DNA of 64,000 nt from Bacteroidales bacterium (GCA_900769555.1 CAAGHA010000003.1:1-64000); one strand, 5' to 3'; positions 7,995-16,421 are shown, counted from the stretch's first letter. Made by a program: numbers and translations. The notes: generated by a model not told the origin, from the letters alone.

Positions 7995-8864
7995 ATGGAA
8001 AAAAGAAGAATTGGCTTTTTCAATCTCTATTGCATTGAAGGAGAAAAGACATTGAATATTGTAGAAAATCTTGCTAAAACACTTCGTTTTATTGCAAATC
8101 AAACAAATAAATTAAAGAAAAAAGATCTTTCTGATGATAGAATTTGTTTTCTCGACTTCTATAATTATGATGAAGAGAAAGGTTTAATAAAAATTTTGTT
8201 CAAAAGTGCAAGACATAGTTATCGTGCTCCATTGTTAAATAGGAATACAATAGAAGCAAGAGAAAATCCTAAAACAAAAGATGAAGGAGAGCAAATAAAA
8301 ACTCATTTGTTGATAAAATTTATAGAAGGAGATGCTATAGTTTTCTTAGAGACTGGTCGTAATATATTATCAATGAAAATTATAACAGAATATTTAAATA
8401 CATTCATATCCATATATAATAATAACCACAAGAAAGAACATATTGAAGGGCATTTTCGTTTTAATATGATACCTCGTGATGATTTTAGAGAAGTACTAGA
8501 AAATATGCAAAGAGTTACATTTGCAGAAGTGTTTATAGATAAACAAATCTTAGGAGGTGATGCTTTAAATTTTTCAGACCGCATAGAACATGTACAAGAA
8601 GATATTGCTATTAGCCTTAAAACAGTAAAAAAGGAATCTATTAAACAAACAATATACGATATTTTATCAAAAATAACGGATGGTAGAACTGATATAAAGC
8701 GTATTCGTGTTAAAGGAAAAATGTCCGATTCAACTGAAAGTATAATAGATACAGATTTTATTGTAAAGAAAGAATATATTGAAGCTCAGCAGAGCGAGGA
8801 AACGGGAGAATATAATACACAATATATGTTCTCTCAATTAGAATTACTTGCAAATAAATTCTAA
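7995..8864 (+). CDS. RexA-like cytosolic protein (first gene of a RexAB-like pair)
   Basis: 289 residues, no signal peptide or membrane segment. Compared from memory with lambda RexA (279 residues), the order of recognisable blocks is similar: an acidic hydrophobic strand FIEGDAIVFLE (RexA has FVEGDTIGF), then a strand ending in I-P before a helix and an R-hh-xx-E block (FNMIPRDDF ... RVTFAEVFID), and a lysine-rich C-terminal third. The stop is 2 bp before a four-helix membrane gene shaped like RexB, and this pairing is the strongest argument. RexA is a DNA-binding sensor that activates the RexB channel during phage infection. The gene is 18 bp downstream of hsdS and co-directional. If this is wrong, the pair is still an unassigned soluble-plus-membrane module. 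Confidence 0.5.
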   Translation: MEKRRIGFFNLYCIEGEKTLNIVENLAKTLRFIANQTNKLKKKDLSDDRICFLDFYNYDEEKGLIKILFKSARHSYRAPLLNRNTIEARENPKTKDEGEQIKTHLLIKFIEGDAIVFLETGRNILSMKIITEYLNTFISIYNNNHKKEHIEGHFRFNMIPRDDFREVLENMQRVTFAEVFIDKQILGGDALNFSDRIEHVQEDIAISLKTVKKESIKQTIYDILSKITDGRTDIKRIRVKGKMSDSTESIIDTDFIVKKEYIEAQQSEETGEYNTQYMFSQLELLANKF

Positions 8865-8866
8865 TA

Positions 8867-9373
8867 ATGTATTTGGAGTTTTTGTTTGTTATAGTGGATT
8901 ATTTCTCTACATTAAATAAGCGTATTGCTATTTATGAGTGGGGACTTCCTATTCTTCTTGGAATAACCAGTGGAATATTATCATTTATCAATAATAACAA
9001 TATACTTTACAATATTATTCAAAATTCAGTACCAATTATAGCAACATTGTTAGGTTTTACTTTGGCTGCATTAACATTGTTCTTGACTGGGAATTCAAAG
9101 ATTGAAGAAACCAAGAATTTTATCACCAAAAAGAAAATATCTGGAAAACCGATATCATTGTATAGGTTGATAATTGTATCATATTCGTATTTGATACTGG
9201 TAGAAACAATATTATGCGTAGGCTTTTATATTGCATCATTATTTCCTTATAATACAAATCTGTATATTTGTATTACCGCTAATAGTATCTTTATAATTGT
9301 AATGTTTAATACTTTTTTTACTACAATACGAAGTATTTCTGATTTATATTTTATCATAACAAAAAAAGAATAA
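8867..9373 (+). CDS. RexB-like four-helix membrane protein
   Basis: 168 residues with four hydrophobic segments at about 25-43, 54-74, 97-120 and 132-153. The second segment IATLLGFTLAALTLFLTG and the third, following SLYRLIIVSYSYLILVE, resemble the RexB segments as I remember them (AILIAALTFLIGS; VIVYALSFVELG), and both proteins end in a short LY...T(K/R)xE tail. Lambda RexB is a 144-residue inner-membrane ion channel that depolarises infected cells. The start follows the RexA-like stop by 2 bp. The N-terminal 25 residues are an addition relative to RexB. Assignment is by topology, motif order and gene pairing, not by a search. Confidence 0.5.
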   Translation: MYLEFLFVIVDYFSTLNKRIAIYEWGLPILLGITSGILSFINNNNILYNIIQNSVPIIATLLGFTLAALTLFLTGNSKIEETKNFITKKKISGKPISLYRLIIVSYSYLILVETILCVGFYIASLFPYNTNLYICITANSIFIIVMFNTFFTTIRSISDLYFIITKKE

Positions 9374-9380
9374 CCCAATT

Positions 9381-10737
9381 ATGACCGAAACCAACCGCAT
9401 AGAATATAAAAGAGAATTGACCTCAGATCTTGATATTGAGAAGGAGGTTGTGGCGTTCCTTAACTATAAGGAGGGTGGATACATCTATTATCGGCATTGA
9501 TAAGGATGGTTCAACTGTGGGCGTCAGTGATGTGGATGATTGTATGCTAAGGTTGAAAGACCGCATCAAGCACAACATCTCTCCTTCGTCTATGGGACTG
9601 TTTGATATTGCCGAAGAGCAAAAAGATGGGTGTAGCATCATCAAAGTTACGGTTGCGAGTGGTATCGAGAAACCCTATTTCAAGACGAAGTACGGCATGA
9701 CTCCACGAGGTGCGTATATGCGTGTTGGAACATCTGCCGAACCTATGCCACAGGAGCAGATCGACCGTCTGTTCGCTATGCGTACACGCAATTCTATCGG
9801 GCGTATTGTATCTAATCGCCAAGATTTGAGCTTTGAGCAGTTGCGTATCTACTACGATGAGCGAGGCAAGAGACTCAATGATAATTTCAAGCGCACACTA
9901 GAGTTGCTTACAGATGAGGGCAAGTACAACTATGTTGCCTATCTGTTGGCCGATGAGAACGGCAATTCAATCAAGGTGGCAAAGTATTCAAGTCTTGACA
10001 GATGCGATTTGGTGGAGAATAATGAGTATGGATATTGCTCTCTTATCAAAGCGACCAAGAGTGTATTGTCAAAGTTGGATATTGAGAACAAGGTAGCAGC
10101 AACGATAACCCCGATGGAGCGTATTGAAACCCCATTGTGGAATAAGGTTGCCTTGCGCGAGGCTGTTATCAATGCCATCGTACATAACGACTATTCGTTT
10201 GAAGTACCGCCTAAATTTGAGATATTCCCAGACAGACTTGAGATAACATCAGCAGGTCGTTTGCCTGAATCTCTCTCAAAGGAGGAGTTTTTCAACGGCA
10301 TATCTATCCCTCGCAACAAGGAACTGATGCGCATCTACCGCGATGTGGAATTGGTAGAGTCATTAGGCTCCGGTATTCCGCGTATCTTACGTGCATACGG
10401 CGAAGATTGTTTCAAGTTTACAGATAACTTTATCCGCATTACTTTGCCTATAAGTAATCATGACCATGCAAGTGACCATGCAAGTGACCATGCAAGTGTA
10501 CAAGTTGAAAAACTTGTTTCTGCACTGACTGGAGAGATGGGACGTTCGGAATTACAGGAACTATTGTCTATTAAGAATAGAGATTATTTTAGAACAGATT
10601 ATTTGAATCCAGCTATTAGTAATGGTTATATAGAACTTACTATTCCAGATAAACCTAATAGCCAGAATCAAAAATACCGTTTGACAGCAAAGGGTCTTGC
10701 TTTGAAAAATAGCCTAACCAATAAGCACATTATATGA
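9381..10737 (+). pseudogene. AlbA_2/Schlafen-type ATP-binding regulator, interrupted by a one-base frameshift
   Basis: The frame from ATG 9381 reads MTETNRIEYKRELTSDLDIE... FLNYKEGGYIY and then hits TGA at 9498-9500. The next frame continues IIGIDKDGSTVGVSD... to 10737. Removing one T from the TT at 9488-9489 restores the canonical AlbA_2 (Schlafen-like) sequence EGGYIYIGIDKDG, so an insertion is almost certain. Downstream are the linker, the GHKL-like region (LREAVINAIVHNDYS ... VESLGSGIPRI, about residues 240-350), a DHAS repeat, and a C-terminal winged helix ending in YRLTAKG. Such proteins are widespread regulators near mobile and defence genes. It lies 7 bp after the RexB-like gene. An initiation inside the second frame (for example at 9430 or later) would lack the nucleic-acid-binding strand. 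Confidence 0.8.
10462..10497 (+). repeat. three perfect 12-bp repeats (DHAS)
   Basis: GACCATGCAAGT three times (10462-10473, 10474-10485, 10486-10497) within the regulator, coding for DHAS and joining the ATPase-like part to the winged helix. A run of perfect 12-bp units can lengthen or shorten without shifting the frame. Confidence 0.9.
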
Positions 10738-10749
10738 TATGTTACGGTT

Positions 10750-11070
10750 ATGACAAAGAGTACGATGGGGACAAAATTGCCCCGAAAATTGGAGCAGAAG
10801 ATGCAGGTTGTTGGCGAGCAAATAAAGCTTGCTCGTTTGCGTCGTAATTTGAGTGTGGTACAAGTGGCAGAGCGCGCAACTTGTTCTCCGCTTACGGTTT
10901 CACGCATAGAGAAAGGTGCACCGACGGTTGCGATAGGCATCTATCTGCGTGTGTTGTATGCACTGCAGCTTGATGATGATATTCTCTCTTTGGCAAAAGA
11001 TGATGAACTCGGCAGGGCGTTGCAGGATATGAACTTGCCACAGCGTGAAAGGGCGTCTAAAAAGAAATAG
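10750..11070 (+). CDS. XRE/HipB-type antitoxin regulator
   Basis: 106 residues. The helix-turn-helix lies at about 25-60 (LRRNLSVVQVAERATCSPLT then VSRIEKGAPTVAIGIYLRVL), followed by LQLDDDILSLAKDDELGRAL. This combination is typical of the antitoxin encoded immediately before HipA kinases in Bacteroidota. The expected hipA begins 7 bp downstream but is dead (see 11077). The gene follows the AlbA_2 regulator by 12 bp and could close the defence operon. Confidence 0.75.
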   Translation: MTKSTMGTKLPRKLEQKMQVVGEQIKLARLRRNLSVVQVAERATCSPLTVSRIEKGAPTVAIGIYLRVLYALQLDDDILSLAKDDELGRALQDMNLPQRERASKKK

Positions 11071-11076
11071 TAGGCT

Positions 11077-11216
11077 ATGAAAATTATATATATGCCGATT
11101 TTGATTGGCTGAAAAGGGAAAAGAAAATGCCTATCTACCCGTGCTGCAAGTCGATTGCGAAAATAGTTGTCAGTACACTACAATTATCTCTAAGACCGAT
11201 AAATGATAATTTATAG
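11077..11216 (+). pseudogene. N-terminal scrap of a hipA gene
   Basis: MKIIY from ATG 11077 in one frame, then YADFDWLK (11091-11114) in the next. Together they match the usual start of Bacteroidota HipA (MKI.YVYADFDWL). The frame change sits in an alternating AT run (about 11083-11092), as expected for replication slippage. Beyond DWLK no HipA homology is visible; the second frame runs to TAG 11214-11216. Truncation therefore accompanies the frameshift. Confidence 0.55.
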
Positions 11217-11224
11217 AACTTACC
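11206..11224. repeat. Half copy (D) of a palindromic intergenic repeat family
   Basis: ATAATTTATAGAACTTACC matches the right end of the element at 19708-19850 (AATTCATAGAACTTACC). It ends 5 bp from the stop codon of the minus-strand lipoprotein gene. Only this arm is present. Confidence 0.55.
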
Positions 11225-11229
11225 ATTGA

Positions 11230-11670
11230 TCAATTGGTTACTAAAATAGATTCTCCTGTATCTCTGATTTTATTATAAATCTTCATTCCACACTCCGCAG
11301 GTCCACCAACCGGATTGCCTACGCCGTAGGTTAAATCAAATTTTGAGCCACACTCAGAACAGTATGCAAACGGCATCTCCACCTCTAAACGAAATCCCGG
11401 AAGCGCCTCATACGGACATGCCAAATCACAACTTCTGATTAAACCCTCTAAATCTCTAAATATAATTATACCTCCATAACCCAATTTGAAATTAGAAGGG
11501 TAAATCTCATCTTGTGAATAGATGACGCAACTGTTTACTTTCATCAGCGTCATATACTCACTATATGATGTCTTAACATATACTTCTGCCGAGGGGATGG
11601 CAGATTGATCGTTCCGACAACTTGACAATATAACCAATAATAAAAATAGCTGAAACAATTTTTTACGCAT
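11230..11670 (-). CDS. Lipoprotein with a Rieske-like fold but four cysteines
   Basis: 146 residues. The signal sequence ends in a lipobox (LVILSSC, about residues 12-18). The mature part contains SCDLACPYEALPGF, then YCSECGSKFDLTYG, then NPVGGPA. The order C..(A/H)CP.E, CxxxG-S-x-F and G-x-P-x-x-GPA is that of a Rieske [2Fe-2S] domain, but the two histidine ligands of the C-x-H/C-x-x-H pattern are not present and cysteines occupy CxxC instead. A metal site with four Cys (rubredoxin- or zinc-like) is possible. It is 8 bp downstream of the PHP phosphatase on the same strand, so probably co-transcribed. Confidence 0.65.
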   Translation of the reverse strand: MRKKLFQLFLLLVILSSCRNDQSAIPSAEVYVKTSYSEYMTLMKVNSCVIYSQDEIYPSNFKLGYGGIIIFRDLEGLIRSCDLACPYEALPGFRLEVEMPFAYCSECGSKFDLTYGVGNPVGGPAECGMKIYNKIRDTGESILVTN

Positions 11671-11678
11671 ACAAAGAC

Positions 11679-12410
11679 TTATTTATCTCTTGCTCGATTT
11701 CTTATTAGGATTTCTCGAAAAAGATCCGGTTTATCATTTATAACCAAAGCATCGGGGAAATTCTCCTCCTCCAACAATTTGAATACAAGATCATACTTTG
11801 CCACATCATACGAGATATGAGCATCACTTCCCAAAATCACCATCAATTCATATTTCTTGCATAACCGAAGGAACTCTCGATTATATTCCCACGCATGTTC
11901 TTTGTTTCTATTCGGATTCAATGAACTATTGTTAACTTCAAGAAGTATGCCATGCTCCTTTGCCTCTAAAACAATTTTCTCTAAATACAATTCTGCCGTA
12001 CCATCTGCAGGATGACTGATAATGTCAATCTTCGGGTTACGAATAACTTTTAACAATCCATCAGTATTTTCATCTACACTTCCCCTTCGGAAACACGCAT
12101 TATGGATTCCAACTATACGAATCATCAATCTATCAATAGTAGATTCATCTATATCCAATTTTCCTGTACAATCCAACAAATTAATCTCTGCTCCGACTAA
12201 AATCTGAACACCATTTATCTCCTTGGGAATAACATGCATGTTACGAAAATACATAGGTGAACAAGCCCCTTGAATAGAGGGACCATGTTCTGCCATACCC
12301 AAGATATGCAGACCCTTTTGACGAGCCGCTTCAGCCATCTCTTGCAGCGTACTATAAGCATGACCGCTGACTATGGTGTGTGTATGTACATCTAATAGTG
12401 GCTTTATCAT
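11679..12410 (-). CDS. PHP-family phosphatase (YcdX-like)
   Basis: 243 residues. The PHP trinuclear metal-site motifs occur in order: DVHTHTIVSGH (7-17), MAEHGP (about 39-44), GAEINL (about 73-78), HPADG (about 132-136), EVNNSS and GSDAHIS (about 193-199). Length and motif spacing match the YcdX phosphatase group rather than histidinol phosphatase or the DNA polymerase PHP domain. Cytoplasmic; the substrate is unknown. A lipoprotein gene follows closely. No -7 element is obvious upstream. Confidence 0.85.
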   Translation of the reverse strand: MIKPLLDVHTHTIVSGHAYSTLQEMAEAARQKGLHILGMAEHGPSIQGACSPMYFRNMHVIPKEINGVQILVGAEINLLDCTGKLDIDESTIDRLMIRIVGIHNACFRRGSVDENTDGLLKVIRNPKIDIISHPADGTAELYLEKIVLEAKEHGILLEVNNSSLNPNRNKEHAWEYNREFLRLCKKYELMVILGSDAHISYDVAKYDLVFKLLEEENFPDALVINDKPDLFREILIRNRARDK

Positions 12411-13160
12411 GATAAACCGATTTAAATAATTAAGGGAATTTCTATAGATTACGTTTTATATTATTTATCCTCATCACCTTAGGGCAACTTCTAAAAGCAA
12501 TCATCAATAATTACAATCTTTTACCTTAAATCTCAACACGAAATATTAAAAAAATATCTCTTACAAATTCATAGACGTTGCCTAAAACAAATATAGGAAA
12601 CTAATTTTATAAAACAAAATATTTTTCGGAATTAACCTAAAGTAACAAAAACAAAATTGATAGAAATACTAAATTATGGCGGATTTTGCGATAGATTGTT
12701 ATAGAAATATTATAAATAAAAAAATCCGATGTGAACCATCGGATTTTTTTCAACAAAACAATATTCAAGATAGGTTAGACTGGATATAGTATATTTATAT
12801 AATAGGGTCAAATTTTGTTATTTCTCACATTACAAATGTACTGCTAATTCACTCTCAGAATGTGGAAAAAATGAAAAATTGTGTGGATAATTTTAAAATA
12901 TTAGACCTTTAAAACTCTTTATTTATCTGTATTGTGGAGAATTTATGTGTAAAATTTTCAAAAAGACTTTATTTTTCTATTCGCAGAAAACAAAAACTAT
13001 TATTTCAGAATCTTCAATACTACCCATCATTATAAGAGAATGCTTAAATAACGAGATTTCAAATTTCTATTATTTTTTTATTCTATTCCTAAATCTTTCC
13101 AGAATCATATATTAATATTGCAATAGAAATTTAATTATTAACTCTATAATACTTACAATT
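12411..13160. other. 750-bp AT-rich intergenic stretch
   Basis: Upstream DNA of two divergent genes (PHP phosphatase and PepSY-like protein). Apart from the hairpin at 12721-12750 I see no gene. TAATATTG near 13111, one mismatch from TAnnTTTG, could serve the PepSY-like gene. A short frame from about 12675 runs straight through the terminator hairpin and is not credible. Confidence 0.5.
12721..12750 (+). terminator. Bidirectional intrinsic terminator
   Basis: Stem AAAATCCGATG/CATCGGATTTT (12721-12731 and 12737-12747) with loop TGAAC and a T run, flanked by A on the other side. It has no adjacent annotated gene, so it may end an unrecognised small transcript from 12411-12720 or insulate the two divergent genes. 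Confidence 0.75.
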
Positions 13161-13598
13161 ATGAATGCAAAGAAATTATTAATTGGTTTAGTATTGGCGG
13201 TTATGCCAATCGTAACTATGGCAGATGGTAAATTATCAAACAAACCTCTTCCTGAAACTATTTCAACATTTTTGAGCACACATTTTGCCGATGTAAAGGT
13301 GGCATTTCATAAAGAAAAAAAACGTTTAAGCGATGAACGCTACAATATACATCTTATGAATGGTACTGACATCGAAATGGATAGAAATGGTAATTGGACA
13401 GAGATAGATGGTCATAAAAATGCATTGCCGACATCTGTTGTTCCTGAAAAAATTCAAAAGTTTATTAGCGAAAATTATCCTAATCAAACCGTATTCAGTT
13501 TGGACAAAAAAGAGAGGGACAGAATCGAAGTAAAGCTTAGCAACGGCTGGGAACTTCTTTTCGATAAAAATTATCAACTGATAAATATAGATGATTAA
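13161..13598 (+). CDS. Exported PepSY-like (DUF2874-type) protein
   Basis: 145 residues with a signal peptide (1-21, cleavage after VTMA). Two copies of a roughly 60-residue BLIP/PepSY-like unit follow: ETISTFLSTHF... YNIHLMNGTDIEMDRNGNW (about 30-85) and EKIQKFISENYP... RIEVKLSNGWELLFDKNYQL (about 95-145). Both have the 'hhhpGhplpFD.xG.h' rhythm of the Bacteroides PepSY-like family. Role unknown; relatives are periplasmic and sometimes linked to envelope stress. It stands alone, with its own strong terminator at 13623. Confidence 0.8.
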   Translation: MNAKKLLIGLVLAVMPIVTMADGKLSNKPLPETISTFLSTHFADVKVAFHKEKKRLSDERYNIHLMNGTDIEMDRNGNWTEIDGHKNALPTSVVPEKIQKFISENYPNQTVFSLDKKERDRIEVKLSNGWELLFDKNYQLINIDD

Positions 13599-13622
13599 GG
13601 ATTATGTTTAAATAGTTATTAT

Positions 13623-13670
13623 CTTGTCCTACTCATGGATTTACAATCTTGAGTAGGACAAGTTTTTTTT
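13623..13670 (+). terminator. Strong intrinsic terminator
   Basis: Perfect 13-bp stem CTTGTCCTACTCA (13623-13635) / TGAGTAGGACAAG (13650-13662) followed by eight T. It ends the PepSY-like transcript. The rest of 13599-13950 holds only the promoter of the next gene. Confidence 0.9.
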
Positions 13671-13813
13671 GCAACCCTAGAAGTTGTTTAAATTTTATCT
13701 CAAGCATATTTGAAAAAGACTTGCAAGAGAAGAGGGGTGTCAAAATTCAATTTTTTGATGCGCCCTCTTTTGTTTCAAGAATGTCTTATTGCAAAAAAAA
13801 ACGATACTATCTG

Positions 13814-13842
13814 TTGAATTTTAGTTCTATTTACTATATTTG
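13814..13842 (+). promoter_or_regulatory. Promoter of the GH94 phosphorylase gene
   Basis: TTG (13814-13816) and TATATTTG (13835-13842), spacer 18 bp, fit the Bacteroidota -33/-7 promoter. The leader to ATG 13951 is about 100 nt. Confidence 0.7.
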
Positions 13843-13950
13843 CAAAAACAGAACGAAAAATTAATATAAATCGGGACTATTTTGATTCGGTTTGAATAAC
13901 AAAAAACATTCAACCTCGATTAAAAAATCCCCTTAAAAAAGTTTAAAGAT

Positions 13951-16347
13951 ATGCAATACGGACATTTTGACGACGAAAGAAAAGAGTACGTCGTTACGAA
14001 CCCTGCGACTCCCAAATCATGGAGTAACTACTTGGGAGATACTCGTTATGGTGCAATCATCACAAACAATGCCGGAGGTTATTCTTTCTTCCGCTCTTCT
14101 GTACAAGGGTGTTTTCTTCGTCTTAAATTCAACACAGTTCCATTAGATCAACCGGGACGTTACATCTATCTACACGACTGTGAGACTAAAGATTTTTGGT
14201 CCGGTTCTTGGCAACCGGTAGGAAAACCTCTTGATCAATACAAGAGCGAATGTCGTCATGGTTCTGCTTATACCATAATCAGCTCAGAGTATAGTGGAAT
14301 CAAAACTGAGACATTGTATTTTGTTCCAAAGGGACAAGAATTTGAGGTTTGGAATGTAAAGGTTACAAATAATAGCGATAAAGTACGCAAACTCCGTGCC
14401 TTTACGTATGCTGAATTTGCATCAAATTGGAATATGCATGATGACAGCAACAATCTTCAATACACTCAATACATTGTAAAAACCAGCTATAAAAATGGTT
14501 TTATCGATCACGGAAATAATCTATACATGCCGGAAGAACCTGAAAACTTCCAAAACAAAGACCAAGCAAGACACTCTTTCATTGGTGTAGTTGGTCAAAA
14601 GGTTACCGGCTACGATAGTGATCGTGATAAATTTATTGGTGCATATCACACATACGCAAATCCTCTTTCTGTTGTAAACGGTAAATGTGGTAACACTGTT
14701 ACAGAAGGTGATAATGGTTGTGGTACGCTTCAAGTTGACTTAGAATTGGCTCCCGGAGAGACAAAAGAATTCTCTGTCGTATTAGGAATTGGTAAAGCTG
14801 CTGTTGAAGGTAAAAAAGCAGCTAAAATGGTATCAACACCTGAGAAAGTACAAGCTGAATACAAAAAAGTTGTTTCCTATTGGCATGGTCGCATCGAAGG
14901 TCTTAGCGCAAAAACCCCTGATGCTGCATTTAACAGCATGATTAATATGTGGAATCCATTCAACAACTTGATTACTTACGCATGGAGCCGCGCTGCTTCT
15001 TTGATTTATCGAGGAGAACGCGACGGAATGGGTTATCGTGATACTATCCAAGATATGTTGGGTGTTATCCATAACATTCCGGAAGAGGTGGTTGAACGTC
15101 TTGAATTGATGCTAACCGGACAAAACTCCAATGGTGGTGCTATGCCAGTGGTTAAACCATACGCTCACAATCCGGGTCACGAAGCTCCGACTCCGGAAGA
15201 TGAATTCCGCTCTGACGACTGTATGTGGTTATTCTGCACAGTTCCTACTTATGTTAAGGAGATTGGTGACATTAACTATTATAACAAGGTGCTTCCTTAC
15301 TCTGACAAAGGAGAAGGTACTGTTCTTGACCACTTGAAACGTGCTATCCAATTTAACTTGGATCGTTGCGGTAAAAACAATTTACCTTGCGGATTGAAGG
15401 CAGACTGGAACGATTGTTTGGTTTTAGGTGCTAAAGGAGAGACTATCTTTGTTGCTATGCAGTTACGTTATGCTTTGACTGTCTATATCGACATTTGTAA
15501 TCGTTTGGATTTACCAAAAGAGATTGAATGGGCTGAAGAACACCTTGCACAGTTGACAGAAGATATCGACAAAGTGGCATGGGATGGAGAATGGTACGTT
15601 CGTGCAATCAAAGAGGATGGTTACGTATTTGGTACTAAAAACGATCCTAACAATGAAGGAAAGATTTGGTTAAATCCTCAATCTTGGGCAATCATCTCCG
15701 GTCAAGCTCAAGGCGAACGTGCAGAAATTGTCATGAATAGTGTTGAAAAACACCTTGCTATTAAATATGGTTTGGTTCTTTGCGACCCTCCATACGAAAA
15801 GACAGAGGCTTCTGTAATTAAAGCTCCTTTGTTCATCAAAGGTATGAAAGAGAATGCAGCAGTATTCCAACACACTCAAGGTTGGGGTATTATGGCAGAT
15901 TGTATCTTAGGTCATGGTAAACGTGCTTTCAAAAATTATAAGAACTACTTACCTGCTACTTACAATAAAATGGCTGAAGTTCGTCAAATCGAACCTTACG
16001 TTTATGCGCAAACAACTTGTTCTACTTACAACATGCGCGCAGGTCAAAGCCGTTGCCCTTGGTTGAGTGGTACTGCTTCTTGGGCATACTTCACTGCTGC
16101 TCAATATATCTTGGGTATCAGACCGGATTATGATGGATTGATGATCGACCCTTGTATCCCTAATTGGAAAGGATTTACTGCAACTCGTCGTTTCCGCGGC
16201 AAGAATGTAAATATCACAGTAAAGAATCCTAACAAGGTGGAAAAAGGTGTTGTTTCTATCACTCTTAATGGCAAAGAGGTGGTAGGTAATGTTGTTCCTT
16301 TTGATAAAATGAAGAAAGATAATGAGGTAGTGGTTATCATGGGATAA
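13951..16347 (+). CDS. GH94 disaccharide phosphorylase (cellobiose phosphorylase-like)
   Basis: 798 residues, no signal peptide, cytoplasmic. The sequence from MQYGHFDDERKEYVVTNP onward, with an N-terminal beta-sandwich and C-terminal (alpha/alpha)6 barrel, is typical of cellobiose phosphorylases, which run at about 800 residues. The catalytic acid lies in LKADWNDCL (Asp485). Also visible are GMGYRDTIQDMLG, NGGAMPVVKPYAH and QTTCSTYNMRAGQSRCPWLSG, a segment near the phosphate and glucose sites. The enzyme splits cellobiose (or a close analogue such as chitobiose) with phosphate to give a sugar 1-phosphate. It is monocistronic, with its own promoter and terminator. Exact substrate cannot be read from sequence alone. 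The GH8 enzyme at 59599 could supply oligosaccharides. Confidence 0.88.
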   Translation: MQYGHFDDERKEYVVTNPATPKSWSNYLGDTRYGAIITNNAGGYSFFRSSVQGCFLRLKFNTVPLDQPGRYIYLHDCETKDFWSGSWQPVGKPLDQYKSECRHGSAYTIISSEYSGIKTETLYFVPKGQEFEVWNVKVTNNSDKVRKLRAFTYAEFASNWNMHDDSNNLQYTQYIVKTSYKNGFIDHGNNLYMPEEPENFQNKDQARHSFIGVVGQKVTGYDSDRDKFIGAYHTYANPLSVVNGKCGNTVTEGDNGCGTLQVDLELAPGETKEFSVVLGIGKAAVEGKKAAKMVSTPEKVQAEYKKVVSYWHGRIEGLSAKTPDAAFNSMINMWNPFNNLITYAWSRAASLIYRGERDGMGYRDTIQDMLGVIHNIPEEVVERLELMLTGQNSNGGAMPVVKPYAHNPGHEAPTPEDEFRSDDCMWLFCTVPTYVKEIGDINYYNKVLPYSDKGEGTVLDHLKRAIQFNLDRCGKNNLPCGLKADWNDCLVLGAKGETIFVAMQLRYALTVYIDICNRLDLPKEIEWAEEHLAQLTEDIDKVAWDGEWYVRAIKEDGYVFGTKNDPNNEGKIWLNPQSWAIISGQAQGERAEIVMNSVEKHLAIKYGLVLCDPPYEKTEASVIKAPLFIKGMKENAAVFQHTQGWGIMADCILGHGKRAFKNYKNYLPATYNKMAEVRQIEPYVYAQTTCSTYNMRAGQSRCPWLSGTASWAYFTAAQYILGIRPDYDGLMIDPCIPNWKGFTATRRFRGKNVNITVKNPNKVEKGVVSITLNGKEVVGNVVPFDKMKKDNEVVVIMG

Positions 16348-16373
16348 TAACACTTAACATTACGAAATTATGA

Positions 16374-16411
16374 AGTGCATTGATGGGTAATTCCGTCAAT
16401 GCACTTTTTTT
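16374..16411 (+). terminator. Intrinsic terminator after the GH94 gene
   Basis: Stem AGTGCATTGA (16374-16383) / TCAATGCACT (16396-16405), then a T7 run. Confidence 0.88.
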
Positions 16412-16421
16412 CAAAAAAAAT

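Noticed and set aside
7995..9373. Kiwa (KwaA/KwaB) defence pair
   Set aside because: Gene order and motif content do not fit; RexA/RexB-like topology and motifs fit better.
12481..12530. Words GGCAACTTCTA(T)AAA at 12,481 and 57,111 as further copies of the palindromic family
   Set aside because: Similarity to GGTAAGTTCTATAAA is limited to a few bases and no second arm is present.
12675..12790. Short plus-strand frame starting MADFAIDCYRN
   Set aside because: It reads straight through a perfect terminator hairpin and has no promoter.
13649..13864. 71-codon frame downstream of the PepSY-like gene
   Set aside because: It begins inside the terminator stem and overlaps the GH94 promoter.
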